DNA from: Nocardia abscessus NBRC 100374
GTDB lineage: Bacteria; Actinomycetota; Actinomycetes; Mycobacteriales; Mycobacteriaceae
Direction of reading: 5' to 3'
DNA length: 64,000 nt
Assembly (NCBI RefSeq): GCF_000308455.1
Contig: NZ_BAFP01000096.1
Location: forward strand, 1-64,000
The notes beneath the pieces are model-generated. The model worked only from the letters and a program-made list of their open reading frames with translations, had not been told where the DNA came from and ran no database searches. The position numbers were made by a program, and so were the translations under genes. Shown piece after piece: positions 34,150 through 43,111 of this stretch. Numbering within the stretch: position 1 is the stretch's first letter; the number at the start of each line of letters is the position of its first letter.

Positions 34150-34644
34150 TCAGGGGGCGCAGGCCGGGGATTGCTGGTTCAGGTTGGCCAGCGCCTGGCA
34201 GGCCCAAGTCTTCTGAACCTTCCACTTGCCGTCCTCCAGGACGAACGGAACGTCGACCTGGCTCTCCTGCCCGTTGATGGTGAACTTGGCCTGCGCGGTG
34301 ACACTGTCACCGAAGGCGGTCACTCCCGTGACCACTGCCGTGGCATTGGCCTGCCGGAAGGCTTCGGCCAAGCGGTTGGGCAGGCCTGGGTCGGCTTCGA
34401 TGCCCTGCACGAGATCGAGCTTCTGCTCGTTGGGCACCGTGGGATCGAGGGCCTTCTGCAACAGGGCGTTGAGTTCGTCGACGGTGGGCACGGCAGGCAT
34501 GGTCGCGGAGGCCGCGGCGCCGGTCGTGGTGTGAGTCGACTTGGGCGAGTCGCTGGTGTCGTCACCGCCGCAGGCGGCGAGGCTCAGGGCGGCCACCATG
34601 GCCAGGCCCGCGACTGCGAGGCGTCCGGTTCTGCGAAGCTTCAA
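34150..34644 (-). CDS. MTB12-like secreted lipoprotein
   Basis: 164 residues from a TTG at 34644, with AGGAC upstream. Lipoprotein signal LAVAGLAMVAALSLAACGG, modified Cys near residue 25. The domain PTVDELNALLQKALDPTVPNEQKLDLVQGIEADPGL ... VTAQAKFTINGQESQVDVPFVLEDGKWKVQKTWAC resembles the low-molecular-weight antigen MTB12/CFP-2 of mycobacteria. Two C-terminal cysteines could form a disulphide. Exported and membrane-anchored; function unknown. Confidence 0.8.
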   Translation of the reverse strand: MKLRRTGRLAVAGLAMVAALSLAACGGDDTSDSPKSTHTTTGAAASATMPAVPTVDELNALLQKALDPTVPNEQKLDLVQGIEADPGLPNRLAEAFRQANATAVVTGVTAFGDSVTAQAKFTINGQESQVDVPFVLEDGKWKVQKTWACQALANLNQQSPACAP

Positions 34645-34806
34645 CTGTTCGTCCTTTGCGCTCGGATCGTTCCGACGGTAAGAGGGCGCGCAATGGCCGG
34701 GGCGGCCATCGAATGGCGAAGCTACTGAGCGTGATTGTGAAAACCATGAGACGGCCTTCTGGCCGCTGTAAGAGTTGAACCTAGCACCGGAACCGGCCCG
34801 AGCGGT

Positions 34807-34991
34807 CTATTCCGCCGACAGGTCGCCCGTAATGGCGGCCATCAGCGCCGCGACGGCCGGATCGCGCACGGCCGCCGGTTCTCGCCCTACTGACCGAGGG
34901 TGGGCGTCGAGATGAACAACCGCTGCGCGGCCCGGCGGAAGTGCAGCTCCTCCGCCAGGACCACGAAGTACCGCGGCTGCCGCGACTCCAC
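34807..34991 (-). pseudogene. Remnant of a LysR-family regulator
   Basis: From a GTG at 34991 the frame reads VESRQPRYFVVLAEELHFRR then AAQRLFISTPTLGQ and a TAG. This is the first 34 residues of a LysR HTH (compare the canonical RYFVAVAEELHFGRAAERLHIAQPPLSQ). A frame ending at 34807 reads AVRDPAVAALMAAITGDLSAE, like the end of a LysR protein. Everything between, about 230 residues, is gone. An internal deletion of a once complete regulator is the simplest reading. Confidence 0.7.
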
Positions 34992-35015
34992 GCGGCAGAC
35001 GCTACCGGTCCGCGC

Positions 35016-35918
35016 TCACCACCCGCGCTCGGCGAGGCGATGCGGCTGGGCGATCTCCTCGACGTTGATACCGACCATGGCCTCGCCCAGACCGCGCGAC
35101 ACCTTGGCCAGCACGTCCGGGTCGTCGTAGAAGGTGGTGGCCTTGACGATGGCGGCGGCGCGCTGGGCCGGGTTGCCGGACTTGAAGATGCCCGAGCCCA
35201 CGAACACGCCCTCGGCCCCGAGCTGCATCATCATCGCCGCGTCGGCGGGGGTGGCGATACCGCCCGCGGTGAACAGCACGACCGGCAGTTTGCCGGTCTC
35301 GGCGATCTCGCGAACCAGCTCGTAGGGCGCCTGCAGCTCCTTGGCCGCGACGAACAGCTCGTCCTCGGGCAGCGACGCCAGCCTGCGGATCTCCTGGCGA
35401 ATCTTGCGCATGTGCGTCGTCGCGTTGGACACGTCGCCGGTGCCCGCCTCGCCCTTGGAGCGAATCATGGCCGCGCCCTCCGTGATCCGGCGCAGCGCCT
35501 CGCCCAGGTTCGTGGCGCCGCAGACGAACGGCACGGTGAAGTTCCACTTGTCGATGTGGTTGGCGTAGTCGGCCGGGGTGAGCACCTCGGACTCGTCGAT
35601 GTAGTCGACGCCGAGGCTCTGCAGGATCTGCGCCTCCACGAAGTGGCCGATACGGGCCTTGGCCATGACCGGGATCGAGACCGCGGAAATGATGCCGTCG
35701 ATCATGTCCGGGTCGCTCATCCGGGACACGCCGCCCTGGGCACGGATGTCCGCGGGCACGCGCTCGAGCGCCATCACCGCGACCGCGCCCGCGTCCTCGG
35801 CGATCTTGGCCTGCTCCGGCGTGACGACGTCCATGATCACCCCACCCTTGAGCATCTCGGCCATGCCGCGCTTCACGCGGGCGGTGCCGACGGTCTGGGT
35901 GGTCTCGGGGGTGGTCAC
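35016..35918 (-). CDS. pdxS: Pyridoxal 5'-phosphate synthase subunit PdxS
   Basis: 300 residues from the GTG at 35918, which has GGAGGAG six bases upstream; ATGs at 35936 and 35996 are too early. Conserved blocks: RVKRGMAEMLKGGVIMDVVTPEQAKIAEDAGAVAVMALERVPADIR (with the catalytic Asp), YIDESEVLTPAD (Lys/Asp region), GEAGTGDVSNATTHMR and LPVVLFTAGGIATPADAAMMMQLGAEGVFVGSGIFKS. It makes PLP from ribose 5-phosphate, glyceraldehyde 3-phosphate and ammonia with PdxT. Confidence 0.98.
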   Translation of the reverse strand: MTTPETTQTVGTARVKRGMAEMLKGGVIMDVVTPEQAKIAEDAGAVAVMALERVPADIRAQGGVSRMSDPDMIDGIISAVSIPVMAKARIGHFVEAQILQSLGVDYIDESEVLTPADYANHIDKWNFTVPFVCGATNLGEALRRITEGAAMIRSKGEAGTGDVSNATTHMRKIRQEIRRLASLPEDELFVAAKELQAPYELVREIAETGKLPVVLFTAGGIATPADAAMMMQLGAEGVFVGSGIFKSGNPAQRAAAIVKATTFYDDPDVLAKVSRGLGEAMVGINVEEIAQPHRLAERGW

Positions 35919-36369
35919 GGCAAACTCCTCCAGCATGTGCGCCATTCGGTCGCTCGGATGCGAACGCCACGATTCTAGGCGGCCGCAAAAGGCCACTTGA
36001 TAGCCAGTTGGAGTGCACTGGCCTGGTGTGATCTCGGTTATGGCGCGCTAGGCCGGGAGGGCGCGGCGATCGGGCCGTCCCGGCACGGTACTGGACTGCC
36101 CGGCCGTCGCCGGGCGCCGGATCACAGCGGGCCGACCACCAGCAACGTCGCCCAGTACTCCGCGGCCGCGGGGCCGATCAGCGGCAACAGGAAATCGAAC
36201 AGCAGGTACGACATGAACCAACTACCTCCACAACCGAGCGGGAACGGCCCCGCCGTCAGCAGGACCACGACGCCGAATCGCATGCGTCCCTGTCAGCACT
36301 ACCCTCCGGCGCCCTGAATCATCGCGACGCTATCACGATCGTGAAACACATCACACCCGTTCGACCCGG
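35919..36369. other. pdxS upstream gap with one small hydrophobic frame
   Basis: 450 bases between the pdxS start and the end of the Nudix gene. Apart from the small frame at 36122-36214 I see no gene. The pdxS promoter should lie here, but no clear motif was found. Confidence 0.4.
36122..36214 (-). CDS. Possible 30-residue membrane peptide
   Basis: ATG-to-TGA frame MSYLLFDFLLPLIGPAAAEY followed by WATLLVVGPL. It is uniformly hydrophobic with one acidic pair and could form one membrane helix. GTGGAGG lies about 10 bases upstream of the ATG. It is too short for most gene callers. It lies between the Nudix gene and pdxS on the same strand. Confidence 0.45.
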   Translation of the reverse strand: MSYLLFDFLLPLIGPAAAEYWATLLVVGPL

Positions 36370-37416
36370 TCAGCGGATGGAGCGGACCTCCGGGTCAGCG
36401 GTACCCGACGCCGCCTGGGCCGCTTCGGCGAGCAGCTCGTCCAGGTGATACGGGTAAACGGTTTCACCCGAGCGGTCCAGCGCGACGATGTCGGCCGCGG
36501 TGCACCACTTGTTTCCGGTGATGGAGCGCCGCTCGATCACGGTCGGATTCGCCGCCTGCGGTGCGAAACCACGCACCCGCAGTGCGAAGAACAGCTCTTC
36601 GGACCGGATCAGGTCACCGTTGAAGGGAAACACCGCGACCCGTCGCCAGAGCGGACCGCGCAGGTCGGCCGGATCCGCGCGGTACCCGGTCTCCTCGTAC
36701 AGTTCGCGCACCGCCGCCACGCGCAGGCTCTCCCCCGGCTCGACGCCGCCGCCGACGGTGAACCAGAACGACACTTCCGGCGTCTTCGGGTCGTTGCCGC
36801 GCATCAGCAGGGTCCGGTCGTTCTCGTCCAAGAGCACGATGCGCGCGGTGGTTCGGATGGTGTCGACCGCGAGGCCGGTGGAGGCCGCCGGGGTGGCACG
36901 CTCGGTGATCTCGAAGTACGACGGCAGCGGGGCGGTACCGCCCAGATGAAGGATCCGGACCGGGCGCCGCGTGCGCAGCGCGAGCGTGTCGCGCACCGCG
37001 TCGTTGTGGAAACGGCGGGCGATCAGCACCCTTGCCTCGGCGTCGGCCAGTTCGGCGACCAGCTGCGGACGTAGCGTCCCGATGTCGACCGCCGACAGCG
37101 CGGAGGACAACCGGTTCTCCACGGTTTCCCGCTCGGCGCGACCGGCGCGCTCGGCCCGGTCCGCCAGCGACGAGAGCTGTCTGGCCTGCTCCGCCAGGGC
37201 CGGATCGGAGACCGGCCCGGCGATCGCCATGGCGACCGCCCTGGCCACCACCGCCCGCCGCGCCAGCGCCGCGTCGAGCGCCTGCCAGGACTGGTCGGAG
37301 CGCACGTGCAGCCGGTCGAGCCGGTTGGCGGTGGAGTACGCCCACAGACCGACCGCGACGACTACCGCGGCGATCAGCGCGAGGACGAGAACAGTGGTCG
37401 CGGAGAAAGTGATCAT
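36370..37416 (-). CDS. Membrane-anchored LemA-like/Nudix hydrolase fusion
   Basis: 348 residues. One N-terminal helix (TTVLVLALIAAVVVAVGLWAY, residues 7-27). Then a LemA-like helical part: YSTANRLDRLHVRSDQSWQALDAALARRAVVARAVA and ARRFHNDAVRDTLALR. Then a full Nudix domain from about 195 with GGGVEPGESLRVAAVRELYEETGY, a perfect Nudix box. The M. tuberculosis gene in this position (Rv2609c) is also annotated as a MutT-like membrane protein. It probably hydrolyses a nucleoside diphosphate derivative at the membrane. ATGA overlap with pimA. Confidence 0.88.
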   Translation of the reverse strand: MITFSATTVLVLALIAAVVVAVGLWAYSTANRLDRLHVRSDQSWQALDAALARRAVVARAVAMAIAGPVSDPALAEQARQLSSLADRAERAGRAERETVENRLSSALSAVDIGTLRPQLVAELADAEARVLIARRFHNDAVRDTLALRTRRPVRILHLGGTAPLPSYFEITERATPAASTGLAVDTIRTTARIVLLDENDRTLLMRGNDPKTPEVSFWFTVGGGVEPGESLRVAAVRELYEETGYRADPADLRGPLWRRVAVFPFNGDLIRSEELFFALRVRGFAPQAANPTVIERRSITGNKWCTAADIVALDRSGETVYPYHLDELLAEAAQAASGTADPEVRSIR

Positions 37417-38537
37417 CCGGCGGCCCGCACTCGCGTGTCACCGATGGTCACCGTCTCGTAGACGCGCAGGATCTGTTCGGCCACCACCGGCCAGTCGTAC
37501 TCCCCCACCACCTGCGTCGCGGTGTGCACCAGAGCCTCCCTGCGCACCTCGTCGGTGAGCACGGTGTGCAGCGCGGCGGCCAGGGCCGCCGAGTCGCCGA
37601 CCGGGACCAGCTTGCCCGCCGTACCGTCGCGCAGCACTCGGCGGAAGGCGTCCAGCTCGCTGGCCACGACCGCGGTGCCCGCCGCCATCGCCTCGATCAG
37701 GATGATGCCGAAACTCTCCCCGCCCAGGTTGGGCGCGACGTACACGTCCGCGCTCCGCATCGCCGAAGCCTTCTCCTCGTCGGACACCTGGCCGAGGAAG
37801 CGCAGATGACCGGACAGCTTGCCCGCTTCCCGGCGCAAGCGGTCCTCGTCGCCGCGGCCGACGATCAGGATCTCGACGTCGGGATGCCTGCGCACCAGAT
37901 CGGGAAGCGCGCCCAGCAGCACCTCCATGCCCTTGCGCGGCTCGTCGTAGCGTCCGAGGAACAGCACCGTCCCGCCGGGGCGCGGATAGCCGGGCAGCAT
38001 GGGCGCGCGGGCGAACGCCGGGACGTCCACGCCGTTGGGGATCTCCACCGCGTCCGAGCCCAGCGCCTCGACCTGCCAGCGCCGCGCCAGCTCGGAGACG
38101 GCGATGCGGCCTGCGATCTTCTCGTGATACGGCCGCAGCACACCCTGAAAAGTGCTCAGCACCAACGATTTCGTCGTCGAGGTGTGGAAGGTCGCGACGA
38201 TCGGGCCCTCGGCGATCTTCAGCGCGAGCATGGACAGGCTCGGCGCGTTGGGCTCGTGGATGTGCAGGACGTCGAAATCGTTGCCGTCGATCCAGCGGCG
38301 AATTCTGGTGTAGGCCATGGGCCCGAAGGACAGGCGGGCCACCGACCCGTTGTACGGGATGGCCACCGCGCGGCCCGCCGACACCACGAACTCCGGCAGC
38401 GGGGTGCCGTCGGACGCGGGCGCGAGCACACTCACCTTGTGCCCGCGTTCGTTGAACACCCGCGCCAGCTCGACGACATGCGCCTGCACCCCGCCGGGGA
38501 CGTCGAACGAATAGGGGCAGACCATGCCGATCTTCAT
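37413..38537 (-). CDS. pimA: Phosphatidylinositol alpha-mannosyltransferase PimA
   Basis: 374 residues from the ATG at 38537, which overlaps the patA stop (ATGA). GT4 glycosyltransferase: MKIGMVCPYSFDVPGGVQAHV at the N-terminus, VLHIHEPNAPSLSMLAL, VLFLGRYDEPRKGMEVLL (GDP-mannose side) and NLGGESFGIILIEAMAAGTAVVASELDAFR with the catalytic-site ESFGIILIEAM motif. It adds the first mannose to phosphatidylinositol on the cytoplasmic face. Middle of the PIM operon. Confidence 0.97.
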   Translation of the reverse strand: MKIGMVCPYSFDVPGGVQAHVVELARVFNERGHKVSVLAPASDGTPLPEFVVSAGRAVAIPYNGSVARLSFGPMAYTRIRRWIDGNDFDVLHIHEPNAPSLSMLALKIAEGPIVATFHTSTTKSLVLSTFQGVLRPYHEKIAGRIAVSELARRWQVEALGSDAVEIPNGVDVPAFARAPMLPGYPRPGGTVLFLGRYDEPRKGMEVLLGALPDLVRRHPDVEILIVGRGDEDRLRREAGKLSGHLRFLGQVSDEEKASAMRSADVYVAPNLGGESFGIILIEAMAAGTAVVASELDAFRRVLRDGTAGKLVPVGDSAALAAALHTVLTDEVRREALVHTATQVVGEYDWPVVAEQILRVYETVTIGDTRVRAAG

Positions 38538-39502
38538 GGCGATACGTCTCCCTGCTCGGCCGCGAGGCTCGCCTGTGCGGTGGCGATCGAGGCGCGCCGC
38601 TGGGGCGAGAGATCGCTCTCCCACAATGGTTGCAGCATGTGCCAATCCGCGGGGTGCTCGGCGATATTCGCCGCGAAGCGGTCCGCCAATGCCTGGGTGG
38701 CCGCGGCCACCCCACCGGAAACGTCCAGCGGCGCCTCGGTTTTCAGGCCCCAGTTCTCGCGGCCGTCGGCATCGACCTCGAACCACGCGTGCACCGGGAT
38801 CAGCGCGGCTCCGGTCTCGACGGCCAGTTTCGCCGCGCCCGCGGGCATCCAGGTGCGCTCACCGAAGAACTGGACGGGGACGCCCTTGCCGGTGAGGTCG
38901 CGTTCACCCAACAGGCACACGATCTTGTTCTGCCGCAGGCGCGCCGCCAACTGGACGAACGGCGGTTGCTCGCCACCGGTCAGCGGGAACACCTCGAAGC
39001 CGAGGCTCTCCCGGTAGGCGACGAACCGCTCGAACAGCGATTCCGGCTTCAGTCGCTCGGCCACGGTGGAGAATGCCCCGTAGTGCTGCACCAGCCAGAC
39101 GCCCGCCATATCCCAGTTGCCGGAGTGCGGCAGCACGAGCACCACGCCGCGCCCCTCCGTCAGCGCGGCGTCCAGGTACGGCAACCCGTCGACGAAGTAG
39201 TCGATCGTGGAATGGTCCATCGTCGGCAGCCGGAATGCCTCCCGCCAGTACCGCGCGTAGGAGCGCATGCTGGCGCTGATCAGCTCGTCCGGCACGTCGG
39301 CGGGAAGGACGCCGAGCACACGCGCCAGGTTGCGCCGCAGCTGATTCGGCGCGCCGCCGGCATGGAACTCCCGGTTGGCGCGACGGGCGGCCCGGTCACC
39401 GCCCCACTCGAACAATCGCCTGGCCATCGACTCCGGCAGCGCACGCACCAGCCGCCAGCCTGCCGTGTACCCGGCGGCACCGAGCTGCTCGCCGATATTC
39501 AT
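38534..39502 (-). CDS. patA: Phosphatidylinositol mannoside acyltransferase PatA
   Basis: 322 residues from the ATG at 39502, preceded by GGGAG. LPHSGNWDMAGVWLVQHYG is the HX4D acyltransferase motif, and RDLTGKGVPVQFFGERTWMPAGAAKLAVETGAALIPVHAW is the second block. It transfers palmitate to the first mannose of PIMs and works with PimA next door. An upstream in-frame start at 39529 is possible. Gap of 88 bases to the pgsA stop. Confidence 0.96.
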   Translation of the reverse strand: MNIGEQLGAAGYTAGWRLVRALPESMARRLFEWGGDRAARRANREFHAGGAPNQLRRNLARVLGVLPADVPDELISASMRSYARYWREAFRLPTMDHSTIDYFVDGLPYLDAALTEGRGVVLVLPHSGNWDMAGVWLVQHYGAFSTVAERLKPESLFERFVAYRESLGFEVFPLTGGEQPPFVQLAARLRQNKIVCLLGERDLTGKGVPVQFFGERTWMPAGAAKLAVETGAALIPVHAWFEVDADGRENWGLKTEAPLDVSGGVAAATQALADRFAANIAEHPADWHMLQPLWESDLSPQRRASIATAQASLAAEQGDVSP

Positions 39503-39590
39503 CCGCACTCCCGCGCTGCCGGTCTGCAATTCATCATCACGGATCCCCGGACGCCACCGTCGATCGATCGGCGTCCGGCACCGGGTGAGA

Positions 39591-40286
39591 TCACGACGGA
39601 AGTCCCGTGGCGTCGGTGGTTCCCGCGCTCGGGCGCTGCGGCTGCCCGGCCGGGATCACGGTGCGCGCTCCCGGGGAGTTGCGCACGGCCAGCACCCGCT
39701 GGACGACGGTGACGATGCTGAGGACGGCGAGGATCCACATGGCCACGTGTACGGCGTAGGTGAGCCACTCGATCCCCCAGTGTCCGCCGATCCCGGTGAA
39801 CCCGGCGCCCACCAGCACGATGATCAGCCGGTCCGGCCGTTCGATGAGCCCGCCGTCCGCGGACAGCCCGCTGGCCTCGGCGCGCGCCTTGGCGTAGGAG
39901 ATCACCTGCGAGGTGACCAGGACGACGAGCGTCGCGGCGAACAGCGGCTTGTGCTGCTCGTGGAAGACCGCCCACCAGGCCAGACCGCCGAAGATGGCGC
40001 CATCGGCCAGCCGGTCGCAGGTGGCGTCCAGCACCGCGCCGTATTTCGTGCCACCGCCGCGCGCCCTGGCCATGGCGCCGTCGAGCATGTCGAACATGAC
40101 GAACAGCCAGATCACCATGGTTCCCCAGAACAGGTGTCCGGTCGGGAAGAGCGTGACCGCGGCGACGATGGAGGCGGTGGTGCCGATCAACGTCATGGCG
40201 TCGGGAGTCAATCCCGTGCCGACCAGCGCCCGGCCCAGCGGAGCCGTCACTTTGGCGAACGCCTCGCGGCCGAAGAAGCTCAGCAC
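39591..40286 (-). CDS. pgsA: Phosphatidylinositol phosphate synthase
   Basis: 231 residues from the GTG at 40286. CDP-alcohol phosphatidyltransferase signature DMLDGAMARARGGGTKYGAVLDATCDRLAD (D-x2-D-G-x2-A-R-x8-G-x3-D-x3-D). About six transmembrane helices. It makes phosphatidylinositol phosphate from CDP-diacylglycerol and inositol phosphate, the lipid that PimA and PatA use. The start is 23 bases after the HIT-gene stop; the ribosome site is weak. Confidence 0.96.
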   Translation of the reverse strand: MLSFFGREAFAKVTAPLGRALVGTGLTPDAMTLIGTTASIVAAVTLFPTGHLFWGTMVIWLFVMFDMLDGAMARARGGGTKYGAVLDATCDRLADGAIFGGLAWWAVFHEQHKPLFAATLVVLVTSQVISYAKARAEASGLSADGGLIERPDRLIIVLVGAGFTGIGGHWGIEWLTYAVHVAMWILAVLSIVTVVQRVLAVRNSPGARTVIPAGQPQRPSAGTTDATGLPS

Positions 40287-40309
40287 GGCAGATCCGCCCG
40301 GTCGCTCAT

Positions 40310-40909
40310 CTACGCCTCCTTCCAGGCCGCCGACAACAGCGCCCTGGTCTCCCGCAGCAGTTGCGGCATCACCTTCGCCCCGCCGATGACGGTGATGAAG
40401 TTCGCGTCGCCACCCCAGCGCGGCACGATGTGCTGGTGCAGGTGGTCGGCCAGCGACCCGCCCGCCACCCCGCCCAGATTCAGCCCGACGTTGAACCCGT
40501 GCGGCCGGGACACCTTCTTCATCACCCGGATCGCCTGCTGGGTGAAGGCCATCAATTCGGCGCTCTCCGCCTCGGTGAGGTCCTCCAGGTTCGCCACCTT
40601 GCGGTACGGCACCACCATCATGTGTCCCGGGTTGTACGGGTACAGGTTGAGCACGGCGTACACCAGCTCGCCGCGGGCGACGACCAGGCCGTCCTCGTCG
40701 GACATCTTCGGGATGTCGGTGAAGGGATGGCCGGTCGAATCCTTGGGCTCCGTGGCCGCCTCCGCGATGTAGGACATGCGGTACGGCGTCCACAGCCGCA
40801 GCAGCCGATCCGGTTCCCCGGCGCCGGTGTCCACGATGCTGCCCGGCTCGGCCGCAGGCGCGGCCTCGTCCAGATCCGCCAGCCCGTCCGGCACCGTACG
40901 CTCGGTCAT
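40310..40909 (-). CDS. HIT-domain (histidine triad) protein
   Basis: 199 residues from the ATG at 40909, overlapping the thrS stop (ATGA). RLWTPYRMSYIAEAA at the N-terminal extension, VYAVLNLYPYNPGHMMVVPYR and GGSLADHLHQHIVPRWGGDANF with the HxHxH triad. Closest in plan to the mycobacterial HIT protein between thrS and pgsA (reported as an Ap4A phosphorylase type). Acts on dinucleoside polyphosphates or AMP conjugates. Confidence 0.94.
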   Translation of the reverse strand: MTERTVPDGLADLDEAAPAAEPGSIVDTGAGEPDRLLRLWTPYRMSYIAEAATEPKDSTGHPFTDIPKMSDEDGLVVARGELVYAVLNLYPYNPGHMMVVPYRKVANLEDLTEAESAELMAFTQQAIRVMKKVSRPHGFNVGLNLGGVAGGSLADHLHQHIVPRWGGDANFITVIGGAKVMPQLLRETRALLSAAWKEA

Positions 40910-42966
40910 GCCCCACCCTTGCTCGATCGGATCTCGAAACCGTCGGCCGTCGGCGACGCGTTCTCCCGGTTGGCGAGCCACGCGACGATGGTGGCCACCG
41001 CGTCGTCGACCGGGACACCGTTGACCTGGGTGCCGTCGCGGAACCGGAAGCTCACGGCGTTCGCGTTCACGTCGCGCTCACCGGCCAGCAGCATGAACGG
41101 CACCTTTTGCGCGGTGTTGTTGAAGATCTTCTTCTGCATGCGGTCGTCGCTGCGGTCCACCTGCGCGCGGACGCCCTCGTCCTGCAACCGCTCGATCACC
41201 CGGTCCAGGTGCGGGGCAAAGGCTTCCGCGACCGGGATGCCGACGACCTGCACCGGCGAGAGCCATGCCGGGAACGCGCCCGCGTAGTGCTCGGTGAGCA
41301 CACCGAAGAATCGCTCGATGGAGCCGAACAGAGCGCGGTGGATCATGACCGGCCGCTGCTTGGTGCCGTCGGACGCGGTGTACTCCAGGTCGAAGCGCTC
41401 GGGCAGGTTGAAGTCCAGCTGGATGGTCGACATCTGCCAGGTGCGGCCCAGCGCGTCCTTGGCCTGCACGGAGATCTTCGGGCCGTAGAAGGCGGCGCCG
41501 CCGGGATCGGGCACCAGCTCCAGACCGGAGGCCGAGGCGACCTTGGACAAGGTCTCGGTGGCCTCCTCCCAGATCTCCTCGGAACCGACGAACTTCTTCG
41601 GGTCCTTGGTGGACAGCTCGAGGTAGAAGTCGTCGAGACCGTAATCCTTCAGCAGATCCAGCACGAACCGCAGCGTGTCGGTCAGCTCGCTGTGCATCTG
41701 CTCTTTGGTGCAGTAGATGTGCGCGTCGTCCTGGGTCATGCCGCGCACCCGGGTGAGCCCGTGCACCACGCCGGACTTCTCGTAGCGGTAGACCGAGCCG
41801 AACTCGAACAGCCGCAGCGGCAGTTCCCGATACGACCGGCCCCGGGCACGGAAGATCAGATTGTGCATCGGGCAGTTCATCGGCTTGACGTAGTAGTCCT
41901 GGCCGGGCTTGCGGACGGTGCCGTCCTCGTTGAACTCGGCGTCCAGGTGCATCGCGGGGAACATGCCGTCGCGGTACCAGTCCAAGTGGCCGGAGACCTC
42001 GAACAGGTGCCCCTTGGTGATGTGCGGGGTGTTGACGAACTCGTAGCCCGCCGCCACATGCCTGCGGCGCGAGTACTCCTCCAGCTCCTTGCGGATGATG
42101 CCGCCCTTGGGGTGGAACACCGGAAGGCCGGAACCGAGTTCGTCGGGGAAGCTGAACAGATCCAGCTCCAGGCCCAGCTTGCGATGGTCGCGGCGCTCGG
42201 CCTCGGCGAGCAGGTGCAGGTGCTCGTCGAGCGCCTCCTGCGATTCCCACGCGGTGCCGTAGACGCGCTGCAGGTCCTCACGGCTCTGGTCACCGCGCCA
42301 GTACGCGGCCGAGCTGCGGGTCAGTTTGAAGGCCGGGATGAACTTGGTGGTCGGAATGTGCGGGCCGCGGCACAGGTCGCCCCAGATCTTCTCGCCGGTG
42401 CGCGGATCCAGGTTGTCGTAGATGGTCAGCTCCTTGCCGCCGACCTCCATCACCTCCGGGTCGTCGATCCCGGACTTGTCGCTGATCAGTTCCAGCTTGA
42501 ACGGCTCCCCGGCCAGCTCGACCCTGGCATCCTCGACCTCGACCACCCGGCGGGAGAACCGCTGCGCGCCCTTGACGATCTTCTTCATCCGGGATTCCAG
42601 CTTGGCCAGATCCTCCGGGGTGAACGGCCGCTCGACGCGGAAGTCGTAGTAGAACCCGTCCTTGATGTACGGGCCGATGCCGAGCTTGGTCCCGGGGAAC
42701 TCCTGCTGCACCGCCTGGGCGAGCACATGCGCCGCCGAGTGCCGGATGACGTTGCGGCCGTCGTCGGTGTTCGCCGCCACCGGCTCCACGTCGACGTCGG
42801 CGTCCGGAGTCCAGGACAGGTCCTTGAGCTCGCCGTCCACCCGGACGACGACCACGGTCTCCGGCCCCTTGGTGGGCAGTCCCGCCTCGCGCACCGCGGC
42901 GCCCGCCGTCGTCCCGGCCGGCACCCGGACGAGGGCGACAGGACTGATAGGGGCTGAGGTGGTCAC
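40906..42966 (-). CDS. thrS: Threonyl-tRNA synthetase
   Basis: 686 residues from the GTG at 42966, with AAGGAG upstream. TGS domain (ALVRVPAGTTAGAAVREAG), editing domain (HSAAHVLAQAVQQEF), class II catalytic core with motif 2 (TRVRGMTQDDAHIYC) and motif 3 (PVMIHRALFGSIERFFGVL), and an anticodon-binding domain (QVVGIPVAEAFAPHLDRVIERL). First gene of the thrS-HIT-pgsA-patA-pimA-Nudix unit. Confidence 0.98.
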   Translation of the reverse strand: MTTSAPISPVALVRVPAGTTAGAAVREAGLPTKGPETVVVVRVDGELKDLSWTPDADVDVEPVAANTDDGRNVIRHSAAHVLAQAVQQEFPGTKLGIGPYIKDGFYYDFRVERPFTPEDLAKLESRMKKIVKGAQRFSRRVVEVEDARVELAGEPFKLELISDKSGIDDPEVMEVGGKELTIYDNLDPRTGEKIWGDLCRGPHIPTTKFIPAFKLTRSSAAYWRGDQSREDLQRVYGTAWESQEALDEHLHLLAEAERRDHRKLGLELDLFSFPDELGSGLPVFHPKGGIIRKELEEYSRRRHVAAGYEFVNTPHITKGHLFEVSGHLDWYRDGMFPAMHLDAEFNEDGTVRKPGQDYYVKPMNCPMHNLIFRARGRSYRELPLRLFEFGSVYRYEKSGVVHGLTRVRGMTQDDAHIYCTKEQMHSELTDTLRFVLDLLKDYGLDDFYLELSTKDPKKFVGSEEIWEEATETLSKVASASGLELVPDPGGAAFYGPKISVQAKDALGRTWQMSTIQLDFNLPERFDLEYTASDGTKQRPVMIHRALFGSIERFFGVLTEHYAGAFPAWLSPVQVVGIPVAEAFAPHLDRVIERLQDEGVRAQVDRSDDRMQKKIFNNTAQKVPFMLLAGERDVNANAVSFRFRDGTQVNGVPVDDAVATIVAWLANRENASPTADGFEIRSSKGGA

Positions 42967-43056
42967 GGCTGCGCTCTCCTTGGCGTTTCGTGTGCGGGCT
43001 TGGTCCCGCTGGACGGTGGCCGATCGCATGTTCGTCCGGCGCGACCATGCTACTGT

Positions 43057-43111
43057 CCCGCCACTTCGGCCCGCCCCTCCGGGCTTTGGGCCGTACCGGT
43101 TCGGTGGCGGG
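43057..43111 (-). promoter_or_regulatory. Leader inverted repeat upstream of thrS
   Basis: Arms CCCGCCAC / GTGGCGGG (43057-43064 and 43104-43111) enclose a second stem GGCCC / GGGCC. The structure lies 91-145 bases before the thrS start. It could be a leader-RNA hairpin or the terminator of the upstream gene; there is no T-box sequence. Confidence 0.35.

Noticed and set aside
41107..42957. 616-residue plus-strand frame opposite thrS
   Set aside because: No recognisable domain; composition is typical of antisense frames in GC-rich DNA.
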